Source of the DNA: an uncultured Pseudomonas sp.
GTDB lineage: Bacteria; Pseudomonadota; Gammaproteobacteria; Pseudomonadales; Pseudomonadaceae
NCBI RefSeq assembly: GCF_946886105.1
Contig: NZ_CAMPHV010000004.1
Location: 62,001 to 126,000 of the forward strand
DNA: 64,000 nt
Direction: 5' to 3'
Shown: positions 31,144 through 41,275 of the stretch, one piece after another
How the letters are laid out: each line of letters starts with the position of its first letter
Position numbering within the stretch: the first letter of the stretch is position 1
Made by a program: the position numbers and the translations under genes
Notes under the pieces: model-generated
Seen by the model: the letters and a program-made list of their open reading frames with translations, nothing else
Databases searched by the model: none
What the model was told of the DNA's origin: nothing

Positions 31144-32538
31144 ATGGCGGTCTATAACTACGACGTAGTGGTGCTGGGCTCCGGCCCGGCAGGTGAAGGT
31201 GCGGCAATGAACGCCGCCAAAGCGGGGCGTAAGGTCGCGGTGGTCGATAGCCGCCGCGAAGTCGGCGGTAACTGCACCCACCTGGGCACGATCCCCTCCA
31301 AAGCGCTGCGCCATTCGGTACGGCAGATCATGCAATTCAACACCAACCCGATGTTTCGCCAGATCGGCGAGCCGCGTTGGTTCTCCTTTCCCGATGTGTT
31401 GAAAAGCGCCGAACGGGTGATCGCCAAGCAGGTGACCTCGCGCACCGGTTACTACGCGCGTAACCGCATCGATGTCTTCTTCGGTACCGGCAGCTTTTCA
31501 GACGAGCAAACCATCGAAGTAGTCTGCGCCAACGGCGTGGTCGAGAAGCTGGTGGCCAAGCAGATCGTCATCGCCACCGGTTCGCGACCTTATCGTCCGG
31601 CGGATGTCGATTTCCATCATCCACGGGTATACGACAGCGACACCATCCTCAATCTCAGTCACACGCCACGCCGCTTGATCATTTATGGCGCCGGGGTGAT
31701 CGGCTGCGAATACGCATCGATTTTCAGCGGTTTGGGGGTGTTGGTCGATCTGATCGACAACCGCGATCAGCTGTTGAGCTTCCTCGACGCGGAAATTTCC
31801 GATGCGCTGAGTTATCACCTGCGCAATACCAACGTGCTGATTCGCCATAACGAAGAGTACGAGAGTATCGAGGGGGTGGAGAACGGAGTGGTGCTGCACC
31901 TCAAGTCCGGCAAGAAAATCAAGGCCGATGCCTTGCTCTGGTGTAACGGCCGCACCGGCAATACCGACCAGTTGGGCCTGGAAAACATCGGCATCAAGGT
32001 CAATAGCCGCGGGCAGATCGAAGTCGACCAGAATTACCGCACCGAAGTCCCGAACATCTTCGCCGCCGGCGATGTGATCGGCTGGCCGAGCCTGGCCAGC
32101 GCCGCCTACGACCAGGGCCGCTCGGCGGCCGGCAATATTGTCGAGAACGACAGCTGGCGTTTCGTCGACGATGTGCCGACCGGCATCTATACCATCCCGG
32201 AGATCAGTTCGATCGGTAAGAACGAGCGCGAGCTGACTCAGGCGAAGATTCCCTACGAGGTGGGTAAGGCGTTCTTCAAGAGCATGGCGCGGGCGCAGAT
32301 CTCCCATGAGCCGGTGGGCATGTTGAAGATCCTGTTCCACCGGGAAACCCTGGAGGTACTCGGGGTTCACTGCTTCGGCTACCAGGCGTCGGAGATCGTG
32401 CATATCGGTCAGGCGATCATGAATCAGAAGGGCGAGGCGAACAGCATCAAGTACTTCGTCAATACCACGTTCAACTACCCAACCATGGCCGAAGCCTATC
32501 GGGTTGCCGCGTTCGACGGTCTCAATCGGCTTTTTTGA
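31144..32538 (+). CDS. sthA: Soluble pyridine nucleotide transhydrogenase
   Basis: A 464-residue flavoprotein that moves reducing equivalents between NADPH and NAD+, balancing the NADPH pool. FAD motif [15 protein letters not shown] is near the start. [16 protein letters not shown] keeps only one of the two cysteines of the disulfide oxidoreductase pair, as in Sth proteins. NAD(P) motif [13 protein letters not shown] is at about 180. GAAGGAG precedes ATG 31144. It lies 118 bases after nqrM, so it may have its own promoter. Confidence 0.96.
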   Translation: MAVYNYDVVVLGSGPAGEGAAMNAAKAGRKVAVVDSRREVGGNCTHLGTIPSKALRHSVRQIMQFNTNPMFRQIGEPRWFSFPDVLKSAERVIAKQVTSRTGYYARNRIDVFFGTGSFSDEQTIEVVCANGVVEKLVAKQIVIATGSRPYRPADVDFHHPRVYDSDTILNLSHTPRRLIIYGAGVIGCEYASIFSGLGVLVDLIDNRDQLLSFLDAEISDALSYHLRNTNVLIRHNEEYESIEGVENGVVLHLKSGKKIKADALLWCNGRTGNTDQLGLENIGIKVNSRGQIEVDQNYRTEVPNIFAAGDVIGWPSLASAAYDQGRSAAGNIVENDSWRFVDDVPTGIYTIPEISSIGKNERELTQAKIPYEVGKAFFKSMARAQISHEPVGMLKILFHRETLEVLGVHCFGYQASEIVHIGQAIMNQKGEANSIKYFVNTTFNYPTMAEAYRVAAFDGLNRLF

Positions 32539-32641
32539 CCGGCTCCGACCGGTGGCCTGAGCCGGTCGGGGAGGACCCGTTCAGCGACTCCCAGGGATGG
32601 CGCTGGCCGAACCGGGAGAGTTTCTGATCAGGCAGCAATAA

Positions 32642-32668
32642 GAAAACCGGCCCGCGTGGCCGGTTTTC
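32642..32668. terminator. Bidirectional intrinsic terminator
   Basis: GAAAACCGGCC, loop CGCGT, GGCCGGTTTTC: an 11-bp stem with A/T-rich flanks, placed between the convergent sthA and glpQ genes. Confidence 0.85.
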
Positions 32669-32692
32669 GTTTATCTGGGGGCATCATCTGGC

Positions 32693-33418
32693 TCAGCCAG
32701 GCTTGCCCAGCGTCTGCACGGCGATCCCGGGGAAGTCGGTGATCAGGCTGTCGACGCCAAAGTCGGCGAGACGGCGCATCAACGCCGGTTCGTTGACCGT
32801 CCACACCGACACGTGCAAACCGGCTTTCTGCGCCTTGAGCAGGCGTTCGGGGGTGCACAGCGTCCAGTTCAGGGCGAGCATGTCGCAGCCGTAATGCTTG
32901 GCCACTTTCAGCGGGTCGAGCCAGGCGTACTCGGCGACCAGGCCGCGCGACAGCTCAGGCGTCAGGCGTTTCAAGGCGCTGAGGACTTCTCGCGAGCTGG
33001 AGGTGACCGTGACCTTGTCGCTCAAACCGTAGCGTCCGGCGAGCGCTGCGATGGCTTCGACCGTGCGCGCGGCGCGCACTTTCGAGGCGCTTTTGACTTC
33101 CAGCTGCCAGTGCTCGAAATCGCATTTTTCGAACAGCTCGGCCAGCCGCGGGATAGGGCAGGGCTGAACCCAGCCGGGCCCGCCCTTGCGCGCGTCATAA
33201 CGGACCAGCTCCTCCGCGTCGTGTTCGACCACCTTGCCGCGATGGCCGGTGGTGCGCTTCAGCGTCGGGTCGTGAATCACCATCAATTCGCCGTCGCGCG
33301 ACAGATGCAGATCCAGTTCGCAGCGACGTACGCCGTGCGCCAGGCACTGTTGAAAGCTGCTCAGGGTATTTTCCGGTGCTTCGCCTTTGGCGCCGCGGTG
33401 GCCGTAGATCAGGGGCAC
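32693..33418 (-). CDS. Glycerophosphodiester phosphodiesterase, cytoplasmic type
   Basis: A 241-residue GDPD-family enzyme hydrolysing glycerophosphodiesters to glycerol-3-phosphate and alcohol. Active-site blocks are YGHRGAKGEAPENT, ELDLHLSRDGELMVIHDP and the final DSLITDFPG. There is no signal peptide, so it is the UgpQ-like cytoplasmic type rather than periplasmic GlpQ. It is the last gene of a minus-strand operon with the 102-residue secreted protein and the PilZ protein. Confidence 0.93.
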   Translation of the reverse strand: MPLIYGHRGAKGEAPENTLSSFQQCLAHGVRRCELDLHLSRDGELMVIHDPTLKRTTGHRGKVVEHDAEELVRYDARKGGPGWVQPCPIPRLAELFEKCDFEHWQLEVKSASKVRAARTVEAIAALAGRYGLSDKVTVTSSSREVLSALKRLTPELSRGLVAEYAWLDPLKVAKHYGCDMLALNWTLCTPERLLKAQKAGLHVSVWTVNEPALMRRLADFGVDSLITDFPGIAVQTLGKPG

Positions 33419-33421
33419 TGC

Positions 33422-33730
33422 TTACTCCTTGTCGGGCATGGCGCCGCGTGGCTGGTGGTGGCGCACGCTGTTAATCACGTGGTCGTACTCGAAGTACACG
33501 CTGAAGGTGCGGTAGTCCCAGCGGGTGATCGGCGGTTGGCCAACGCTGGGGTGTTCCTCATCGGCCAGACCGAAGCGCTCCAGCACCGATTGCCGGGATT
33601 CGCCCATGCGGGGTAGCCCGCTGATTTCGTCGCCTTGTTGACCGATGGGGATCTGCAAGGTTTCTGCACTGGCGCCAAGCGGCAGCAATAACATGAGCAT
33701 CAATAAACAGCGTGACATGGCGGGTCTCAT
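33422..33730 (-). CDS. Small secreted protein of unknown function
   Basis: A 102-residue protein with a signal peptide (MSRCLLMLMLLLPLGASAET) and a domain reading RMGESRQSVLERFGLADEE, then PPITRWDYRTFSVYFEYDHVI. That shape resembles the SmpA/OmlA fold but I cannot confirm it. The first ATG at 33730 is 2 bases after the PilZ gene stop; an internal ATG at 33718 would give the signal peptide directly and is an alternative. glpQ-type gene follows 3 bases later. Confidence 0.72.
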   Translation of the reverse strand: MRPAMSRCLLMLMLLLPLGASAETLQIPIGQQGDEISGLPRMGESRQSVLERFGLADEEHPSVGQPPITRWDYRTFSVYFEYDHVINSVRHHQPRGAMPDKE

Positions 33731-33732
33731 CG

Positions 33733-34317
33733 TCAGGGGAGCGGTTGTTCCTGTTCGCGCGCCAGGCGACGTTCCAAGGCCTGGCGCTGCAGGATATGCC
33801 GGGCCAGCAATTGGCGCTGGGCATCGGTCAAGGCTTCGAATTCGGCGCCGATCTCGAACTGACCGTTACTTTGCTGCTGACAGTGCACGACTTTAGCTCG
33901 CAGCAGCAAGCCCAGGGCTTGGGGCATCAGCACCATTTTCAAGGCCAAATGGCTGGCGGGAGGCACGGCTTGCGCATTGTTGAAGCTCACGCCGCCCTCG
34001 GACAGGCTGACCTGCCGGGGCGGGCCGATATCGCGCAACAGGCTTTGCGCAACCGCCTGGCCGAGCAGGTCGATACGCTTGTTCATGGTCTTCAGGTAAT
34101 TGGCCAGGGTGCGATCGCGCTCGCTGATATGGCGCAGCAGATGCTGCGATTCGAAGTCCATCAGGTGCAGCTCGCTGAGCAAGTTGAACAATGGCGAGCT
34201 GTCGTGAAGCTCGTCACTGGCTAATGCTTGCGCGCCGGAGAGCAGGGTGAAATCCAGTGCGATCGTATCGTCGATACGATAGTATTCGCGGCGATCATCT
34301 TCATCTTGAGTCGACAT
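33733..34317 (-). CDS. PilZ-domain protein with an inserted helical segment
   Basis: A 194-residue protein. The c-di-GMP-binding PilZ motifs appear as RREYYR (residues 9-14) and SLSEGGVSF (about 103-111, D/N-x-S-x-x-G with Leu at the second position), with about 90 residues of helical sequence between them. This spacing is longer than in a simple PilZ domain. The protein probably responds to c-di-GMP, but the weak second motif makes this uncertain. It heads the operon with the secreted protein and the phosphodiesterase, and is divergent from lolC. Confidence 0.8.
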   Translation of the reverse strand: MSTQDEDDRREYYRIDDTIALDFTLLSGAQALASDELHDSSPLFNLLSELHLMDFESQHLLRHISERDRTLANYLKTMNKRIDLLGQAVAQSLLRDIGPPRQVSLSEGGVSFNNAQAVPPASHLALKMVLMPQALGLLLRAKVVHCQQQSNGQFEIGAEFEALTDAQRQLLARHILQRQALERRLAREQEQPLP

Positions 34318-34409
34318 GGCGAACCCATGGCAGCAGTGGTGATCTGAGTGTAAAGCCGCTGGCCAGGCCTCGCCACAAGGACGTTTCCCTTTCCTTCGAA
34401 AGCCCCTAC

Positions 34410-35660
34410 ATGTTCAGACCTCTATTCGTATTTGTCGGTACGCGTTATACCCGTGCCAAACGCCGCAATCATTTCGTTTCATTTATTTCCCTGACTTCGA
34501 TGCTCGGGCTGGCGCTAGGCGTGCTGGTGATGATTCTGGTGTTGTCGGTGATGAACGGCTTCGACCGGGAAATGCGCACCCGCGTGCTCGGCATGGTGCC
34601 GCACGCCACCGTCGAGAGCGCGACGCCGATCGACGACTGGCGCAGCCTGGGCGAGCGCGTGCTGAAAAACCCCCAGGTGACGGCCGTCGCCCCCTTCAGC
34701 CAGATGCAAGGCCTGCTCACCCATGAGGGCAAAGTGCAGAAGGTGCTGATCAATGCGGTGAATCCGCAGGAAGAAGCCAAGGTTTCGAATATCGGCGGCT
34801 TCTTCGTGCAAGGGCGTTTGGAAGATCTGCAGGCCGGCGACTTCGGTATCGTCATCGGCGACAAGGCGGCGGAGAAACTGGGCGTCGGTATGGGCGACAA
34901 AATCACCTTCGTGGCACCGGAGGTCACGGTGACGCCTGCCGGCATGTTTCCGCGGCTCAAGCGCTTCACCGTAGTCGGCATCTTTCATGTCGGCGTCGGC
35001 GAAGTCGATGGCTTTATCGCCATGACCCATCTCCAGGACCTGGCGCGCTTGCGGCGCTGGCAGGGCGATCAGGTGCAAGGATTGCGCTTGAAGTTCGCCG
35101 ATCTGTTCCAGGCGCCGCGGGTTGCCTGGGAGCTGGCGCAAACCCTGGGCGATCGCGATTACTACGCCCGCGACTGGACGCGCAGCCACGGCAATCTCTA
35201 CCAGGCGATCCGCATGGAGAAAGCCATGATCGGCCTGTTGTTGCTGCTGATCGTCGCGGTGGCCGCATTCAATATCATTTCCACCCTGGTAATGGTGGTA
35301 ACCGACAAGAAGGGCGATATCGCCATTCTGCGCACCCTGGGCGCGACGCCGCGGCAGATCATGGCGATCTTCATGGTGCAGGGCACCATCATCGGCGTAT
35401 TCGGCACCGCCATCGGCGCGGTGCTGGGTATTCTGGCGGCCTTGAATATCAGCGCCGGTATCGAGTCGCTGGAGTCCGCGCTGGGGTTCAAATTCCTCGA
35501 TTCCAATGTTTACTTCATCGACTACATCCCCTCGCAGTTGATGCTGCAGGACGTGCTGCTGGTCTGCGGTGCGGCTTTGCTTCTCAGTTTTCTCGCCACC
35601 CTTTATCCGGCCTGGCGCGCGGCGCGTACCCAGCCCGCGGAGGCTCTGCGTTATGAGTGA
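34410..35660 (+). CDS. lolC: Lipoprotein-releasing ABC transporter permease LolC
   Basis: The 416-residue inner-membrane permease has four membrane segments, one near the N-terminus ([23 protein letters not shown]) and three in the C-terminal third, with a large periplasmic domain between. With LolD and LolE it extracts mature outer-membrane lipoproteins and passes them to LolA. ATG 34410 gives [22 protein letters not shown], matching LolE's start. The frame is open upstream to 34257 but overlaps the divergent promoter. lolD overlaps its end by 8 bases. Confidence 0.93.
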   Translation: MFRPLFVFVGTRYTRAKRRNHFVSFISLTSMLGLALGVLVMILVLSVMNGFDREMRTRVLGMVPHATVESATPIDDWRSLGERVLKNPQVTAVAPFSQMQGLLTHEGKVQKVLINAVNPQEEAKVSNIGGFFVQGRLEDLQAGDFGIVIGDKAAEKLGVGMGDKITFVAPEVTVTPAGMFPRLKRFTVVGIFHVGVGEVDGFIAMTHLQDLARLRRWQGDQVQGLRLKFADLFQAPRVAWELAQTLGDRDYYARDWTRSHGNLYQAIRMEKAMIGLLLLLIVAVAAFNIISTLVMVVTDKKGDIAILRTLGATPRQIMAIFMVQGTIIGVFGTAIGAVLGILAALNISAGIESLESALGFKFLDSNVYFIDYIPSQLMLQDVLLVCGAALLLSFLATLYPAWRAARTQPAEALRYE

Positions 35661-36351
35661 TCAGGTTATGCAAGATCGTGCGGTTTTGAGTTGTCGCAAC
35701 CTCGGCAAAAGTTACGACGAGGGCCCGCAGTCGGTGGTGGTGCTGGAGGATCTGCAACTCGAGTTGCATCCCGGCGAGCGCGTGGCGATCGTCGGCAGCT
35801 CCGGTTCGGGCAAGAGCACCTTGCTCAATATGCTCGGCGGTTTGGATACGCCCAGCACCGGCAGCGTCTGGCTGGCGGGTGAGGAGCTGTCGGCGTTGAA
35901 CGAGAAGGAGCGTGGCTTGCTGCGCAACCGCTCGTTGGGTTTCGTTTATCAATTCCATCATTTGCTCCCCGAGTTCACCGCCCTGGAAAACGTCTGCATG
36001 CCGCTGCTGATCGGCCGTACTGCGATCGCCGAGGCGCGCGAGCGGGCCACGGCATTGCTCGAGCGGGTCGGGCTCGGACACCGCCTGACACATAAACCGG
36101 CGGAGTTGTCCGGCGGCGAGCGGCAGCGGGTGGCCATCGCCCGCGCCCTGGTCAATCGGCCGGGTCTGGTATTGCTCGACGAACCGACCGGCAACCTCGA
36201 TCACCATACCGCGCAAGGTATTCAGGAGTTGATGAAGGAACTCAGCAGCGCCTCGCAAACGGCGTTCCTGGTTGTGACCCACGATATGGAACTGGCCCAG
36301 CAGATGGACCGTATCCTGCGTCTGGAAGACGGCAAGTTGGTGGCGATCTGA
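35653..36351 (+). CDS. lolD: Lipoprotein-releasing ATPase LolD
   Basis: A 232-residue ABC ATPase: Walker [10 protein letters not shown], signature [15 protein letters not shown], Walker [13 protein letters not shown] and the switch His in VVTHD. The Q-loop region [18 protein letters not shown] is typical of the LolD/MacB class. ATG 35653 lies inside lolC; its stop overlaps the lolE start (TGATG), so all three genes are translationally coupled. Confidence 0.96.
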   Translation: MSDQVMQDRAVLSCRNLGKSYDEGPQSVVVLEDLQLELHPGERVAIVGSSGSGKSTLLNMLGGLDTPSTGSVWLAGEELSALNEKERGLLRNRSLGFVYQFHHLLPEFTALENVCMPLLIGRTAIAEARERATALLERVGLGHRLTHKPAELSGGERQRVAIARALVNRPGLVLLDEPTGNLDHHTAQGIQELMKELSSASQTAFLVVTHDMELAQQMDRILRLEDGKLVAI

Positions 36352-37595
36352 TGTTCCGCCCGCTGAGTGTCTTTATCGGTATGCGCTACACCCGAGCCAA
36401 GCGGCGCAACCACTTCATCTCATTCATCTCGCTGACCTCGATGATCGGCCTGGCCCTCGGTGTGCTGGCGATGATCGTGGTGTTGTCGGTGATGAACGGT
36501 TTCCAGCAGGAAATGAGCACGCGCATCCTCGGCACCGTGCCCCATGCCAGCATCGCCGGCGCGCAACCGCTGGATGATTGGCGGGCGGTGGCCGAAAAAG
36601 CGCAGGAAAACCCGCAGGTCGTGGCGGCCGCCCCCTTTGCCGAGTTGGAGGGTATGTTGTCGTTCCGCGGGGCGATGCAGCCGATCCAGTTGCAAGGTAT
36701 CGACCCCGAGCAGGAATCCAAGGTTTCGATCATCCCCGAGCACATGCAGCAAGGGCGTTTGTCCGATCTGCAACCGGGTGAGTTCGGTGTGGTGATCGGT
36801 GAAATCACCGCGCGGCGTTTCCAGTTGAAGATTGGCGATAAGCTGGCGTTGATCGTTCCCGAGGTCAGCTCGGTGCCGGGCGGCATCACGCCGCGCATGC
36901 AGCGGCTGAATGTGGTCGGGATATTCAAGGTCGGCGCCGAGCTGGACAGCTCCTTGGCGTTGATCCATGTCGCCGATGCCGCGCATATCCAGCGTTTACA
37001 ACCGGGCCAGGTGTCCGCGGTGCGCTTGAAGCTGCAGGATCTCTATCAGGCGCCCCGGGTCGCGGCTGAGGTCGCTGGCGCATTGGGGGCAGGCTACAAG
37101 GCCAGCGACTGGACGCTGACCCAGGGCAGCCTGTTCAGCGCGATGAAAATGGAAAAGACCATGATCGGTCTGCTGTTGCTGCTGATAGTGGCGGTGGCGG
37201 CATTCAATATCATCGCCACCCTGATCATGGTCGTCGCCGACAAAGGCGCGGATATCGCCATCCTGCGCACCCTCGGTGCGACGCCACGGCAGATCATGGG
37301 GATTTTCATGGTGCAGGGCACGGTGATCGGCTCGATCGGTACGCTGATCGGCGCGGTGCTGGGGATTCTCGCGGCCCTGAATGTCAGCCAGTTGGTCGCT
37401 TGGGTCGAGCGTCTGAGCGGTCAGCAGGTGTTGAGCTCGGATGTCTACTTCATCAGCAACCTGCCGTCGCAGTTGCAGCTCGCCGATGTCGTGCTGATTT
37501 GCGGCGCTGCCTTCAGCCTGAGCTTTCTGGCGACCCTCTATCCATCCTGGCGGGCGGCGCGTATCCAGCCGGCCGAGGCCTTGCGCTACGAGTGA
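36351..37595 (+). CDS. lolE: Lipoprotein-releasing ABC transporter permease LolE
   Basis: A 414-residue permease with the same plan as LolC. The first 50 residues are nearly the same in both ([34 protein letters not shown]), showing an old tandem duplication. LolE and LolC form a heterodimer that receives lipoproteins. It ends the lolCDE operon before a strong terminator. Confidence 0.93.
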   Translation: MFRPLSVFIGMRYTRAKRRNHFISFISLTSMIGLALGVLAMIVVLSVMNGFQQEMSTRILGTVPHASIAGAQPLDDWRAVAEKAQENPQVVAAAPFAELEGMLSFRGAMQPIQLQGIDPEQESKVSIIPEHMQQGRLSDLQPGEFGVVIGEITARRFQLKIGDKLALIVPEVSSVPGGITPRMQRLNVVGIFKVGAELDSSLALIHVADAAHIQRLQPGQVSAVRLKLQDLYQAPRVAAEVAGALGAGYKASDWTLTQGSLFSAMKMEKTMIGLLLLLIVAVAAFNIIATLIMVVADKGADIAILRTLGATPRQIMGIFMVQGTVIGSIGTLIGAVLGILAALNVSQLVAWVERLSGQQVLSSDVYFISNLPSQLQLADVVLICGAAFSLSFLATLYPSWRAARIQPAEALRYE

Positions 37596-37602
37596 GGAAA
37601 AC

Positions 37603-37640
37603 GAAAAAGCCGTTACGCGAGTAACGGCTTTTTTGTTTTA
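37603..37640. terminator. Intrinsic terminator after lolE
   Basis: AAAAAGCCGTTAC, loop GCGA, GTAACGGCTTTTTT with a further TGTTTT: a 13-bp stem and a long U-tract. The A-run on the left makes it functional for the convergent DUF2062 gene too. Confidence 0.9.
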
Positions 37641-38171
37641 GAGCTGACTGCCACGTTGTCTACGCTTCTCCTGGCGCTTGCGCCAACTGCGCCGCACCCA
37701 CCAGTGCCAGTAGGTATTGGTCGCCACATAGCCGAGCCCGGCAAATAGCAGGCCTAGAACGAAAGAGCCGAGGTACAGGGATTGCCAATGGGTTTGTAAA
37801 ACGTGGCCGATCCAGCCCAGGGTAATGCTGTCGGGCATGCGTAGAGGCGGAGTGCCGGTCATCCAAGCGCCGAATTTATAGCTGCAATAGAACACCGGGG
37901 GCATGGTGATCGGATTGGTCAGCCAGACCAGGCCAACCGAGATCGGCAGATTGGCCCGGGCCGGAATCGCAACGAAGGCGGCCGCTACCATTTGCAGCGG
38001 CATGGGAATCATCGCCCAGAACAGGCCGATGGCCATGGCTCTGGAGACGGAGTGGCGGTTAAGGTGCCAAAGATTGGGGTCGTGAATCAACGCGCCAAGA
38101 AAGCGCAAGGACTTGCTGCCCTTGATACTTTCTGGAGTGGGCATGTAGCGTTTGAAGAAACGACGCGGCAT
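37638..38171 (-). CDS. DUF2062 domain membrane protein
   Basis: A 177-residue protein with three or so membrane segments and the DUF2062 pattern LWHLNRHSVSRAMAIGLFWA, PMPLQMVAAA and WLTNPITMPPVFYCSYKFG. The C-terminus is basic (RRSWRKRQEKRRQRG), facing the cytoplasm. Function is unknown in the family; the locus next to comEC is common in Pseudomonas as I recall. Confidence 0.87.
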   Translation of the reverse strand: MPRRFFKRYMPTPESIKGSKSLRFLGALIHDPNLWHLNRHSVSRAMAIGLFWAMIPMPLQMVAAAFVAIPARANLPISVGLVWLTNPITMPPVFYCSYKFGAWMTGTPPLRMPDSITLGWIGHVLQTHWQSLYLGSFVLGLLFAGLGYVATNTYWHWWVRRSWRKRQEKRRQRGSQL

Positions 38172-38321
38172 GAAAGGGCTCTGGCAACTTAAAAAGCACC
38201 GACATTATGCACCGGTTACTGGCAGTCTGCTTTCTCTGTTTGTGACAGCAGATGAGTAAGCGGCAAATTATAGAGTTGATCTTCAAGGGATTGTTGACGT
38301 TCGTCGCGATGTAACTGCAAG

Positions 38322-38338
38322 GCCCCATGGGGCAGGAG
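38322..38338 (+). promoter_or_regulatory. Palindrome abutting the comEC ribosome site
   Basis: GCCCCATGGGGC (38322-38333) directly precedes AGGAG (38334-38338), 7 bases before the comEC ATG. A hairpin here could affect ribosome access; the effect is inferred only. Confidence 0.4.
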
Positions 38339-38345
38339 TCTATCG

Positions 38346-40571
38346 ATGCGCACAGGGATGTTTGCGCTGGTTGCGGGCTTGCTGGTGTTGCGCTGGCTAC
38401 CCGCTTTGCCGCCATTCTGGTTGTTATGCCTGCTACCGATTATCGGCCTGATGCTGCTGCCGTTTCGCAGTTATCCCATGGCATTGTTTCTATTCGGTTT
38501 CAGTTGGGCCTGTATTTCGGCACAGGCGGCGCTGGACGATCGCCTGGCCGCTGATCTGGATGGGCGGACTTTATGGCTGCAAGGCCAGGTAGTCGGTTTG
38601 CCGGAGGCGCGCGGCGGTGTGGTGCGTTTCGAGTTGCTGAACCCGCAGTCGCGTCGTGCCGATTTGCCGGCTCGATTGCGTTTGGCCTGGTACGCCGGGC
38701 CTGAGTTACGCACCGGCGAAACCTGGCGCCTGGCGGTGCGTTTGAAGCGGCCCCATGGCATGGTCAATCCGCAGTCCTTCGACTACGAGGCCTGGCTGCT
38801 GGCGCAGCGCATCGGCGCCACCGGCACGGTGAAAAGCGGCGAGCGGGTGGCCGCTGCCGGCGGTCCGAATGCCTGGCGCGACAGTCTTCGTCAGCGCCTG
38901 TTGCAGGTCGACGCGTATGGTCGCGAAGGTGCCTTGACCGCCTTGGTGCTAGGCGATGGTTCGGGTTTGTCGACGGCCGATTGGCGCTTGCTGCAAGACA
39001 CCGGCACCGTGCATCTGATGGTGATCTCCGGTCAGCACATCGGCCTGCTCGCCACCTTGTTGTATGGCTTGGTTGCCGCGCTGGCGCGCCTGGGCTGGTG
39101 GCCGCGATATTGGCCTTGGCTACCGTGGGCATGCGCGTGCGCCTTTGCCGGTGCCCTGGCCTATGGTTGGCTGGCGGGTTTCGAGGTGCCGGTGCAGCGC
39201 GCCTGCGTGATGGTCGGCCTGGTATTGCTGTGGCGCTGGCGCTTTCGTCATCTCGGCGTCTGGCTGCCGTTTCTGATCGCCTTGCTCGCGGTGCTGTTGT
39301 TGGAGCCCTTGGCCAGTTTGCAGCCGGGGTTCTGGTTGTCCTTCGGGGCGGTGGCCTGGTTGATTCTGATATTCAGCGGCCGACTGGGTGCCTGGTCGTG
39401 GTGGCGTACCCTGGGGCGGGCGCAGTGGGCAATGGCCCTGGGCCTGCTGCCACTGCTACTGGCTTTGGGCTTGCCGGTTAGCGCCAGTTCGCCCTTGGCC
39501 AACCTGTTTGCGGTGCCCTGGGTCGGCCTGCTGGTCGTGCCCCTGGCGCTGCTCGGCACCCTGCTGCTGCCGGTGCCTTGGCTGGGGGAGGGATTGTTAT
39601 GGGCGGCCGGCGGTTTGCTCGATCTGTTGTTCGTACTGCTGGGGCAGATGGCGGCCTGGGTGCCGGCGTGGCTGCCGACTGCCTTGCCGTTCTGGTCCTG
39701 GTCGTTGATCGCGTGTGGGGTGTTGCTGCTGTTGCTGCCCACAGGCGTGCCATTGCGCGGTTTGGGCTGGCTGCTATTGCTGCCGATATTCTTCAGTCCG
39801 ACCCCACGCCCGGTTCCCGGTCAGGCCGAGGTGTGGATGCTGGATGTCGGTCAGGGTTCGGCATTGCTGCTGCGCACCCATGGGCACGACCTGCTGTATG
39901 ACGCCGGCGCGCGTTTCGGCGATTTCGATATGGGCGAGCGGGTGGTGTTGCCATCCTTGCGCGCGCTGGGTGTCGATAAGCTCGACCTGATGCTGATCAG
40001 TCATGCCGACAACGATCACGCGGGAGGTGCTGTGGCCGTGGCCCGTGGCATGTCGGTAGGGCGGGTGCTCAGCGGCGAAGCCGATGCGTTGCCCACCGCC
40101 TTGCAGGCTTCCTCCTGCGAGGCGGGACAGAGCTGGCAATGGGACGGTGTGCGCTTCACCACCTGGCGTTGGGCCCAGGCCGCCGATGGCAATCAGGCAT
40201 CCTGCGTGTTGCTGGCCGAAGCCAATGGCGAGCGCCTGCTGCTCACCGGCGATATCGACAGCGCCGCCGAGCGCGCCCTGCTCGAAAGCGCGTTCGATGT
40301 GCGTGCCGATTGGTTGCTGGTGCCTCATCACGGTAGCCGCAGTTCGTCTTCGCCTGCGTTCGTGCAGGCGGCGGCGCCAGGCGCCGCCTTGCTGTCGCGC
40401 GGACACCTGAACAGTTTCGGTCATCCCCATGCCGAGGTGGTCGAGCGTTATGCCGCGTTACCCGCACGCCTTTACGACAGCGTCGAGCAGGGGGCGGTAC
40501 GCATTCAGCTGGGTGCCTACGCGGTTGCTCGAGGTTTGCGGGGGCAGTCGCGCTTTTGGCGAGAAAAATGA
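38346..40571 (+). CDS. comEC: DNA internalisation / competence protein ComEC
   Basis: The 741-residue polytopic protein forms the inner-membrane channel for single-stranded DNA uptake. An N-terminal DUF4131-like section and the Competence domain (VLGDGSGLSTADWRLLQDTGTVHLMVISGQH at 203-233) precede about ten membrane helices. A C-terminal metallo-beta-lactamase domain carries MLDVGQGSALLLRT and ISHADNDHAGG, the likely nuclease site. The gene is intact. It fits type IV pilus-dependent transformation; pilZ is also in this window. Confidence 0.93.
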   Translation: MRTGMFALVAGLLVLRWLPALPPFWLLCLLPIIGLMLLPFRSYPMALFLFGFSWACISAQAALDDRLAADLDGRTLWLQGQVVGLPEARGGVVRFELLNPQSRRADLPARLRLAWYAGPELRTGETWRLAVRLKRPHGMVNPQSFDYEAWLLAQRIGATGTVKSGERVAAAGGPNAWRDSLRQRLLQVDAYGREGALTALVLGDGSGLSTADWRLLQDTGTVHLMVISGQHIGLLATLLYGLVAALARLGWWPRYWPWLPWACACAFAGALAYGWLAGFEVPVQRACVMVGLVLLWRWRFRHLGVWLPFLIALLAVLLLEPLASLQPGFWLSFGAVAWLILIFSGRLGAWSWWRTLGRAQWAMALGLLPLLLALGLPVSASSPLANLFAVPWVGLLVVPLALLGTLLLPVPWLGEGLLWAAGGLLDLLFVLLGQMAAWVPAWLPTALPFWSWSLIACGVLLLLLPTGVPLRGLGWLLLLPIFFSPTPRPVPGQAEVWMLDVGQGSALLLRTHGHDLLYDAGARFGDFDMGERVVLPSLRALGVDKLDLMLISHADNDHAGGAVAVARGMSVGRVLSGEADALPTALQASSCEAGQSWQWDGVRFTTWRWAQAADGNQASCVLLAEANGERLLLTGDIDSAAERALLESAFDVRADWLLVPHHGSRSSSSPAFVQAAAPGAALLSRGHLNSFGHPHAEVVERYAALPARLYDSVEQGAVRIQLGAYAVARGLRGQSRFWREK

Positions 40572-40642
40572 GAACGGCGGCGGTCGGCGAGGCCGCGACC
40601 CTATGCTAGAGTGACGCCACTTTTCAGAGGGGATCTGCCACC

Positions 40643-41275
40643 GTGTGGGAACTGGTCAAAGCAGGCGGCTGGATGATGCTGCCAATCATTTTGTGTTCGA
40701 TCGCAGCGGCCGGCATCGTTGCCGAACGTCTGTGGACCCTGCGGCCCAGTCGGGTCACTCCAGCCAATCTGCTCGGTCAGGTGTGGCGCTGGATCAAGGA
40801 TAAAAAGCTCAATAACCAAAAACTCAAAGAGCTGCGCGCCAATTCGCCGTTGGGGCAAATTCTGGCCGCCGGCCTGGCAAACTCCAAGCATGGTCGCGAG
40901 ATCATGAAAGAGTGCATCGAGGAAGCCGCGGCTCGGGTAGTGCATGAACTCGAGCGCTACCTCAATGCCCTGGGCACCATCGCCGGTATCGCGCCGCTGC
41001 TCGGCCTGCTGGGTACCGTGCTGGGCATGATCGAGATTTTCAGCTCATTCATGGGCTCGGGTATGGCCAATGCGCCGGTACTCGCCGGCGGTATCGCCAA
41101 GGCGCTGATCACCACCGCCGCGGGCTTGATGGTGGCGATTCCCGCGCTGTTCTTCCATCGCTACTTGCAGCGGCGCGTCGACGAGTTGGTGGTCGGCATG
41201 GAGCAGGAGGCGATCAAACTGGTGGAAGTGGTGCAGGGCGATCGCGACGTCGATTTGGCTGAGGACAAGGCGTGA
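40643..41275 (+). CDS. exbB: MotA/TolQ/ExbB family proton channel protein
   Basis: A 210-residue protein with three membrane helices, from GTG 40643 (RBS AGAGGGGA). The ExbB/TolQ core GTIAGIAPLLGLLGTVLGMIEIF and GGIAKALITTAAGLMVAIPALFF are visible. With the ExbD-like protein encoded next it forms a proton-driven motor that energises outer-membrane transport or another envelope process; no TonB gene is adjacent, so the partner is not known. The stop overlaps the next start (GTGA). Confidence 0.88.
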   Translation: MWELVKAGGWMMLPIILCSIAAAGIVAERLWTLRPSRVTPANLLGQVWRWIKDKKLNNQKLKELRANSPLGQILAAGLANSKHGREIMKECIEEAAARVVHELERYLNALGTIAGIAPLLGLLGTVLGMIEIFSSFMGSGMANAPVLAGGIAKALITTAAGLMVAIPALFFHRYLQRRVDELVVGMEQEAIKLVEVVQGDRDVDLAEDKA

